From an uncultured Actinomycetes bacterium (lineage in GTDB: Bacteria > Actinomycetota > Actinomycetes > Nanopelagicales > Nanopelagicaceae): DNA of 11,315 nt. Every line of letters starts with the position of its first letter. Positions within the stretch are counted from its first letter, which is position 1. Both the position numbers and the translations under genes were made by a program. The notes beneath the pieces were generated by a model. That model had not been told where the DNA came from. It was given only the letters and a program-made list of their open reading frames with translations, and ran no database searches. The stretch spans positions 1-11,315 of the forward strand of contig CALMJB010000091.1 of NCBI GenBank assembly GCA_937864205.1, in the 5' to 3' direction. Positions 6,468 through 11,315 of the stretch are shown one piece after another.

Positions 6468-7949
6468 GTGGAACCGATATCGCTACAACAATTTCGAGAG
6501 TTTGCGACTCAATTTAATGTTATTCCAGTTGCCAAGAAATTGTTAGCAGATTCAGAAACGCCACTTTCAATCTATCGAAAACTTTCCAAAAATTTGCCAG
6601 GTACTTTTTTATTGGAATCTGCCGAACATGGCGGTCGCTGGGCTAGGTATTCATTTATTGGTGTATCAAGTTCTAGTACGTTGTCAGAGCAAAATGGTTT
6701 AGCAACTTGGATTGGCACACAACCAGCAGGTGCACCATCTGGAATTAATCCAGTTGAAGCTTTAAATATCGCGTCGACACATTTACGTTCGCCAAAAATT
6801 CCCGGGTTACCACCGCTTACCGGGGGATTAGTGGGTTTCTTAAGTTATGAAGTAGTTCGACGGGTCGAACATCTGCCAAATCAAAAACCAGATCAAGTCG
6901 GTATTCCGGAACTTTCATTCATGCTCACTTCAGATTTAGCTGTCTACGACCATAAAGATGGCAGCGTCACTTTGATTGCAAATGCAATTAATTGGGATGG
7001 CAGTTCTGATCGAGTTGATTGGGCTTATCAAGATGCACTTAATCGACTTGAAACTATGAGTCAGAATTTAATGACAAATTCACCAGCTGCTTCCTCGAAA
7101 CTACCGCAAACAGTTTTACCCAATTTTGAGCGCGGCATGACCGATGAACAGTTCAAATCAAAGGTAATCAAGATAAAAGATGAAATCGTTAAAGGTGAAG
7201 CATTTCAAGTTGTGCTTTCGCAGCGATTCACCAGCAAATGTGATGCCGATCCATTAGATGTATACCGAACTTTGCGTGGGCAAAATCCCAGTCCCTATAT
7301 GTACCTTTTTAGATTTCATGATGATTTAAACATAGTTGGATCGAGTCCGGAAGCACTAGTGAAAATTACAAACGATGAAGCTTTGATTCATCCAATCGCC
7401 GGAACCAGACCGCGCAGTCAAGACCCAAAAATTGATGAAGAAACCGCAGCACAACTTCTGCAAGATCCAAAGGAGAGAGCCGAACACTTGATGTTGGTTG
7501 ATTTAGGCAGAAATGATCTTGGTCGAGTTTGTTTACCGGGCACAGTCGAAGTTAGCGAATTTATGCAGATAGAAAAGTATTCGCATGTAATGCACATTGT
7601 TTCAACAGTCACCGGAAAGATAGATAAGAAATTCTCGATATTAGATGTCATCTTGTCGGTATTTCCAGCCGGAACTTTGTCTGGTGCGCCAAAACCACGT
7701 GCCATGGAAATTATTGATGAACATGAAATTACCCGGCGCGGAATTTATGGTGGCGCAATCGGTTACATCGATTTCACCGGCAATGCCGATACCTGTATTG
7801 CGATTCGCACCGCGGTAATTAAAAATAAAGTTGCTTACGTGCAAGCCGGAGCGGGCATTGTGGCAGATTCAGATCCGGCGGCAGAAAATCAAGAGTGTCT
7901 AAATAAGGCGGCAGCGGTACTTGGTGCCATTGCTAGCGCAAACTCATAA
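6468..7949 (+). CDS. trpE: Anthranilate synthase component I
   Basis: The 493-residue protein converts chorismate to anthranilate, using ammonia delivered by a TrpG subunit not encoded here. Chorismate-binding fold motifs are GSSPEALV (291-298), HPIAGTRPR (308-316), RAEHLMLVDLGRNDLGRV (337-354), YSHVMHIVS (371-379), FPAGTLSGAPK (399-409), GGAIGY (428-433) and QAGAGIVADSDP (459-470). The tryptophan feedback site looks intact: LLESA (48-52) in the N-terminal domain and NPSPYM (273-278). With no visible attenuator upstream, allosteric inhibition may be the main control. There is no fused glutaminase domain. GTG 6468 is the first start after an in-frame TAG (6462-6464) and is poorly supported by a Shine-Dalgarno, though the N-terminal FATQFNVIPV fits the family start. 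The stop overlaps the next start by one base (TAATG). Confidence 0.96.
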   Translation: MEPISLQQFREFATQFNVIPVAKKLLADSETPLSIYRKLSKNLPGTFLLESAEHGGRWARYSFIGVSSSSTLSEQNGLATWIGTQPAGAPSGINPVEALNIASTHLRSPKIPGLPPLTGGLVGFLSYEVVRRVEHLPNQKPDQVGIPELSFMLTSDLAVYDHKDGSVTLIANAINWDGSSDRVDWAYQDALNRLETMSQNLMTNSPAASSKLPQTVLPNFERGMTDEQFKSKVIKIKDEIVKGEAFQVVLSQRFTSKCDADPLDVYRTLRGQNPSPYMYLFRFHDDLNIVGSSPEALVKITNDEALIHPIAGTRPRSQDPKIDEETAAQLLQDPKERAEHLMLVDLGRNDLGRVCLPGTVEVSEFMQIEKYSHVMHIVSTVTGKIDKKFSILDVILSVFPAGTLSGAPKPRAMEIIDEHEITRRGIYGGAIGYIDFTGNADTCIAIRTAVIKNKVAYVQAGAGIVADSDPAAENQECLNKAAAVLGAIASANS

Positions 7950-8923
7950 TGATCGCGAATTTACTTTTACTGTCGTTAGCTATATTGATTATTTTTTATT
8001 TGCTTCGAATCAGTGGAAATCGCAACAAAGTTTCAGATCGGTATTCAAAGCGACCTAATAATCCATGGTCAGCGCTTAGCGCAGGGCAAGACCCAACCGA
8101 GCAATCAGGTACTGAAGCAAACAAAAAAAATACATCTGAAAATGTGTTAGCCGAATTAGTTTTGGGTGCCATTACCGATGCAAAAACCCGAGAGCGAACA
8201 ATTACCGATCAAGAGCTGGCAAAAATTGCGCCAGCTAAAGATGCAATTAGTGCACTTCGAAAATCAATGAACGCAGGTGGATCAACAATAAAAATAATTG
8301 CTGAAGTGAAAAGATCTTCACCGAGTAAAGGTGCCTTAGCAGAAATTTCAAATCCGGTAGCACTGGCTCAGCAGTACCAAAACGCTGGTGCCAACGTTAT
8401 TAGCGTGCTCACTGAAGCGCGACGATTTAATGGCCAAATAAAAGATTTAGTCGAAATTCGAAAGGTCGTAGATTTGCCAATCTTGCGCAAAGATTTCATC
8501 GCCACAGAATTTCAGGTGCGGGAAACTAAATTACTTGGGGCAGATTTAATGCTACTAATAGTGGCAGCATTAGATTTTAGAAAATTACAAGATTTATACC
8601 AATTAGCTACTGAAATTGGCTTACACGTTTTAATTGAGGTTCATAATGAGGCTGAATTAGATGCGGCAATGAGACTCAATCCAAAAATCATCGGTGTGAA
8701 CGCACGTAATTTGAAAACTTTAACGGTTGATGAAAGCAATTTTCAATCTTTGATTCCGCTCATACCAACCGAAATAGTCCGAGTGGCCGAATCTGGTATC
8801 AACAATCGCGATCAAGTAAAGCGGCTAGAGCAATTGGGTACCGATGCGATTTTGGTCGGAGAATCATTGGTGAAAGCGGGTAATCCTGCGCAAAAGATAT
8901 TTGAACTGCTTGGCCGGATATAA
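7949..8923 (+). CDS. trpC: Indole-3-glycerol phosphate synthase with an N-terminal membrane anchor
   Basis: From residue 66 this is a complete IGPS, which closes CdRP to indole-3-glycerol phosphate. IIAEVKRSSPSKG is at 116-128. Residues matching the Sulfolobus IGPS active site are all present: E119, K121, K181, E230, N251, R253, E281 and S282. GVNARNL and LVGESLV are intact. The first 65 residues are not part of the usual enzyme. A hydrophobic helix (about 4-19), basic residues, then DRYSKRPNNPWSALSAGQDPT (30-50) and a polar linker precede the catalytic domain. The helix would tether the enzyme to the inner face of the membrane. From memory, the RY...W..L..G.DPT tail resembles the C-terminus of the Trp-operon membrane protein (TIGR02234/PF09534) that sits between trpE and trpC in actinobacteria. 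A GTG at 8144 would give an ordinary 259-residue TrpC but lacks a Shine-Dalgarno. An A8 tract lies at 8123-8130. Confidence 0.93.
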   Translation: MIANLLLLSLAILIIFYLLRISGNRNKVSDRYSKRPNNPWSALSAGQDPTEQSGTEANKKNTSENVLAELVLGAITDAKTRERTITDQELAKIAPAKDAISALRKSMNAGGSTIKIIAEVKRSSPSKGALAEISNPVALAQQYQNAGANVISVLTEARRFNGQIKDLVEIRKVVDLPILRKDFIATEFQVRETKLLGADLMLLIVAALDFRKLQDLYQLATEIGLHVLIEVHNEAELDAAMRLNPKIIGVNARNLKTLTVDESNFQSLIPLIPTEIVRVAESGINNRDQVKRLEQLGTDAILVGESLVKAGNPAQKIFELLGRI

Positions 8924-8940
8924 CCGATTAAACTTAACTC

Positions 8941-10200
8941 ATGACTTCTCCAAAACCTGCAGGTGATTCACAATCAATCTCATCTAAAAAAGTCTCAGAC
9001 CTAGAGGGACATTTTGGAGATTTTGGTGGACGGTTTGTTCCAGAAGCATTGATTGCCGCGCTTGATGAATTAGCGGTGGCACATGAATCAGCAAAATCTG
9101 ATCCAATTTTTCAAGCCGAGTTAGCGCAATTGCATAAAAGTTATTCCGGCAGACCAAGCATCATCACAGAGGCAAAGCGATTTGCCGAATCTGCTGGCAA
9201 CGTGCGCATCTTTTTAAAACGAGAAGATTTAAACCACACCGGCAGTCACAAAATAAATAATGTGCTGGGGCAGGCGTTGCTAGCCAAACGAATGGGCAAG
9301 CAGCGAATCATCGCGGAAACTGGCGCAGGACAACACGGTGTCGCTTCTGCAACCGCTGCGGCATTACTTGGTTTGGAATGCATTGTTTACATGGGTGAAC
9401 TTGATACACAACGTCAAGAATTAAATGTCGCTCGAATGAAGATGTTAGGCGCCACAGTTATTCCAGTTACTCAAGGATCGCGCACTTTAAAAGATGCAAT
9501 AAATGAAGCGATGCGAGATTGGGTGACAAATGTTTCGACCACTCACTATCTATTAGGCACAGTTGCCGGACCACATCCATTCCCGCAAATGGTGCGCGAT
9601 TTTCAGAAAATTATTGGCGAAGAAGCTCGCACCCAAATTAAAGAATTAACCGGCCGACTTCCAGATGCGGTACTGGCTTGTGTAGGTGGCGGTTCAAATG
9701 CAATCGGTATTTTCCATGCCTTTATAAACGATAAAGATGTGCGCTTAATTGGATTAGAGGCGGGCGGAAAAGGAATTGAAACTGGCGAACATGCCGCCAG
9801 TATTTCTGGCGGAAGTAAAGGTGTGTTGCATGGTGCACGTACTTATGTTCTGCAAGATGAGGATGGCCAAACCAAAGAGTCACATTCCATCTCCGCCGGA
9901 CTAGATTATCCAGGCGTTGGTCCAGAGCACGCATATTTGAAAGATATAGGTCGTGCGGAATATTTGCCGATCAATGATGATCAAGCAATGTATGCCTTTT
10001 CACTGCTATGCAAGACCGAAGGAATAATTCCAGCAATTGAAACTGCACACGCATTAGCTGGCGCATTGCAAATTGGAAATGAATTAGCCAAGACTAAAGG
10101 CACCGATTCAATTATTTTGATAAACCTTTCTGGCCGTGGCGATAAAGATGTAAACACTGCAGCGGAATACTTTGGATTCTCAAAATCCTCTTCCAAATAA
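8941..10200 (+). CDS. trpB: Tryptophan synthase beta chain
   Basis: The 419-residue, PLP-dependent subunit condenses indole with serine to make tryptophan, in an alpha2-beta2 complex with TrpA. FGDFGGRFVPE (25-35) opens the fold. The PLP lysine is K104 in HTGSHKINN. The ETGAGQHG loop with catalytic E126 is at 126-133. The phosphate-binding GGGSNA is at 249-254, the EGIIPA motif at 360-365, and SGRGDKD at 397-403. Length is typical of TrpB1, the TrpA-dependent type. The first ~20 residues are a variable polar leader. ATG 8941 is the first start after an in-frame TAA (8935-8937). The 17-base gap from trpC has no clear Shine-Dalgarno, so expression may rely on coupling or on a weak site. The gene next to trpA, 23 bases away, is its partner subunit. 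Confidence 0.97.
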   Translation: MTSPKPAGDSQSISSKKVSDLEGHFGDFGGRFVPEALIAALDELAVAHESAKSDPIFQAELAQLHKSYSGRPSIITEAKRFAESAGNVRIFLKREDLNHTGSHKINNVLGQALLAKRMGKQRIIAETGAGQHGVASATAAALLGLECIVYMGELDTQRQELNVARMKMLGATVIPVTQGSRTLKDAINEAMRDWVTNVSTTHYLLGTVAGPHPFPQMVRDFQKIIGEEARTQIKELTGRLPDAVLACVGGGSNAIGIFHAFINDKDVRLIGLEAGGKGIETGEHAASISGGSKGVLHGARTYVLQDEDGQTKESHSISAGLDYPGVGPEHAYLKDIGRAEYLPINDDQAMYAFSLLCKTEGIIPAIETAHALAGALQIGNELAKTKGTDSIILINLSGRGDKDVNTAAEYFGFSKSSSK

Positions 10201-10212
10201 CATTAGATTCCT

Positions 10213-10217
10213 AAGGA
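10213..10217 (+). promoter_or_regulatory. Shine-Dalgarno for the TTG start of trpA
   Basis: AAGGA sits 6 bases before TTG 10224 in the 23-base trpB-trpA gap. It supports the rare TTG as the real start, which also places the family's N-terminal helix correctly. Confidence 0.6.
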
Positions 10218-10223
10218 TTACAT

Positions 10224-11033
10224 TTGAATCAAAATAGATGGTTGGGCGATTTATTCACAAAAACTAAGTCTGAAAATCGAGCAGCCTTAATTGGTTATTT
10301 ACCGGCCGGCTTTCCAAATAAGTCAGATTCAATTGATTACATAAAGGCGATGATTGCAGGCGGAGTTGACGCGATTGAAGTGGGATTTCCGTACTCTGAT
10401 CCAGTAATGGATGGGCCAGTTATTCAACAAGCCAGTGAAATATCGTTACAAAATAAAGTAAAGGCAGATGATGTTTTAAGACTGCAATCCGAAGTTGCAA
10501 AAGTGAATGTGCCGGCGATTGTGATGAGTTACTGGAATCCCATCGAAAGATATGGTGTTGCAGAATTTCTTGAGCTAATGCAAAAAAATCACGGAGCAGC
10601 GGTAATCACGCCAGACTTAACGATTGATGAATCAAGCGAATGGATCTCTCAGTGTCGGAAATTTGATATCAATTCAATCTTCGTAGTTGCGCCCAATACC
10701 AGCGATGCCCGGTTGGAACAGGTAACAAAACTTTGCACCGGTTTTATTTATGCCGCCAGCATTATGGGAGTAACAGGCACGAGAACTGTGGTTTCCAATC
10801 AAGCACAACAACTAGTTAATCGAATTCGTAAATTCAGCGAACTCCCAGTTGCAGTAGGACTCGGTGTTTCAAATCGCGACCAAGCACGAGAAGTGGCAAA
10901 GTATGCCGACGGTGTAATTGTTGGATCTGCGTTTGTGAAATTAATATTAGAAAATTCAAATAAAGAACAAGCAATTGCAAAAGTAGAGCAGTTGGCAAAA
11001 GAGCTATCCGAGGGAGTCCGAAATGCCCGATAA
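10224..11033 (+). CDS. trpA: Tryptophan synthase alpha chain
   Basis: The 269-residue (beta-alpha)8 subunit cleaves indole-3-glycerol phosphate to indole and glyceraldehyde 3-phosphate, passing indole to TrpB through a tunnel. The catalytic pair is E52 (AIEVGFPYSDP) and D63 (VMDGP), matching E49 and D60 of the Salmonella enzyme. ITPDL (128-132), Y176 before MGVTG (181-185), GLGVS (212-216) and GVIVGSAFV (230-238) bind the substrate and its phosphate. The length is standard. Translation starts at TTG with a good Shine-Dalgarno. The last 11 bases overlap the next gene, which is in another frame, so the two are probably co-translated. Nothing looks degraded. Confidence 0.96.
   Translation: MNQNRWLGDLFTKTKSENRAALIGYLPAGFPNKSDSIDYIKAMIAGGVDAIEVGFPYSDPVMDGPVIQQASEISLQNKVKADDVLRLQSEVAKVNVPAIVMSYWNPIERYGVAEFLELMQKNHGAAVITPDLTIDESSEWISQCRKFDINSIFVVAPNTSDARLEQVTKLCTGFIYAASIMGVTGTRTVVSNQAQQLVNRIRKFSELPVAVGLGVSNRDQAREVAKYADGVIVGSAFVKLILENSNKEQAIAKVEQLAKELSEGVRNAR
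11011..11016 (+). promoter_or_regulatory. Shine-Dalgarno for the MauE/DoxX-like gene
   Basis: AGGGAG lies within the end of trpA, 6 bases before ATG 11023. It is one of the clearest ribosome-binding sites in the window and supports the start inside trpA. Confidence 0.6.
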
Positions 11034-11315
11034 ATTTTCTAAATTTCTCGCATTGCACACCAAAGCACAACCTTGGATCACATTGATAATGCGAATCGGG
11101 TTAGGCGCAGTATTAATTGTCGCCGGGGGATTAAAAGCGGTTAATCCACAAAAATCTGCAATGGCAGTTCGAGCTTATGAAGTACTACCAATTTCGGTGG
11201 CAAACTTTTTTGGTTTTGTTTTACCTTGGGCCGAAATTGCAATTGGTTTACTTTTAATTCTTGGTGCATATGTGAAAATCGCCGCTTCACTTGCGGCGGC
11301 AATTATGTTGCTTTT
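11023..11315 (+). CDS. MauE/DoxX-like membrane protein (3' end outside window)
   Basis: The frame opens at ATG 11023 and runs to the window edge: 97 codons, no stop. A basic N-terminus (MPDKFSKFLALHTKAQPW) precedes a helix at about 19-39 (IGLGAVLIVAGGLKAVNP), then AVRAYEVLPISVANFFG, a second helix containing LPWAEIAIGLLLILG (67-81), and the start of a third. The GLK...P, RAYEVLP and LP..E...G pattern is that of the DoxX-like MauE family in actinobacteria. These four-helix proteins are often encoded beside a DsbA- or thioredoxin-like partner and are linked to extracytoplasmic thiol chemistry. No cysteine is present in the visible part, so a direct redox role is not shown. In many actinobacteria lgt follows trpA; here this gene comes first. 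The partner gene, if any, lies beyond the window. Confidence 0.8.
   Translation, partial: MPDKFSKFLALHTKAQPWITLIMRIGLGAVLIVAGGLKAVNPQKSAMAVRAYEVLPISVANFFGFVLPWAEIAIGLLLILGAYVKIAASLAAAIMLL

Noticed and set aside
7418..7705. 95-residue minus-strand frame inside trpE
   Set aside because: It is antisense to the most conserved catalytic motifs of trpE and shows no independent signal.

Overview
The window is one continuous run of co-directional, plus-strand housekeeping genes. Its AT-rich composition (roughly 40-45% GC by eye), very short intergenic gaps, overlapping stop/start codons and actinobacterial gene order suggest a genome-reduced, low-GC actinobacterium, such as a freshwater acI/Nanopelagicales-type lineage. 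That assignment is an inference from gene content and order. No rRNA, tRNA, CRISPR array, mobile element or phage gene is visible, and no stretch above about 61 bases lacks a gene.

Layout, left to right. (1) The 3' part of a DksA/TraR-family zinc-finger regulator with a long basic, proline-rich N-terminal extension. (2) lspA, the lipoprotein signal peptidase, which probably starts at a CTG overlapping the preceding stop. (3) An rluD-type 23S rRNA pseudouridine synthase, overlapping lspA by ATGA. (4) dnaE, the replicative DNA polymerase III alpha subunit, with an intact PHP (proofreading-type) metal site and an internal clamp-binding motif. (5) A HisA/PriA-family (beta-alpha)8 isomerase that has lost an active-site loop. 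(6) The tryptophan genes trpE, trpC, trpB and trpA. The trpC reading frame carries an N-terminal membrane anchor. (7) The 5' part of a MauE/DoxX-like membrane protein that overlaps the end of trpA.

How the genes work together. trpE makes anthranilate from chorismate. The PriA-like enzyme is the only candidate here for phosphoribosylanthranilate isomerase (TrpF). TrpC makes indole-3-glycerol phosphate, and TrpB/TrpA make tryptophan. trpD and trpG are not in the window and must be elsewhere if the pathway is complete. In better-known actinobacteria the interval between dnaE and trpE holds the histidine operon around priA. Here every his gene except the priA homologue is missing from that interval. 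The retained homologue lacks the loop and the tryptophan associated with the HisA reaction in Mycobacterium PriA. The best hypothesis of the window is therefore a PriA that has become TrpF-only after loss of histidine genes at this locus.

The second notable feature is the in-frame fusion of a single membrane helix and a W..L..G.DPT tail to TrpC. It looks like a remnant of the membrane-protein gene that normally sits between trpE and trpC in actinobacteria. I see no entirely new biological system. The interest lies in reductive evolution of an old operon.
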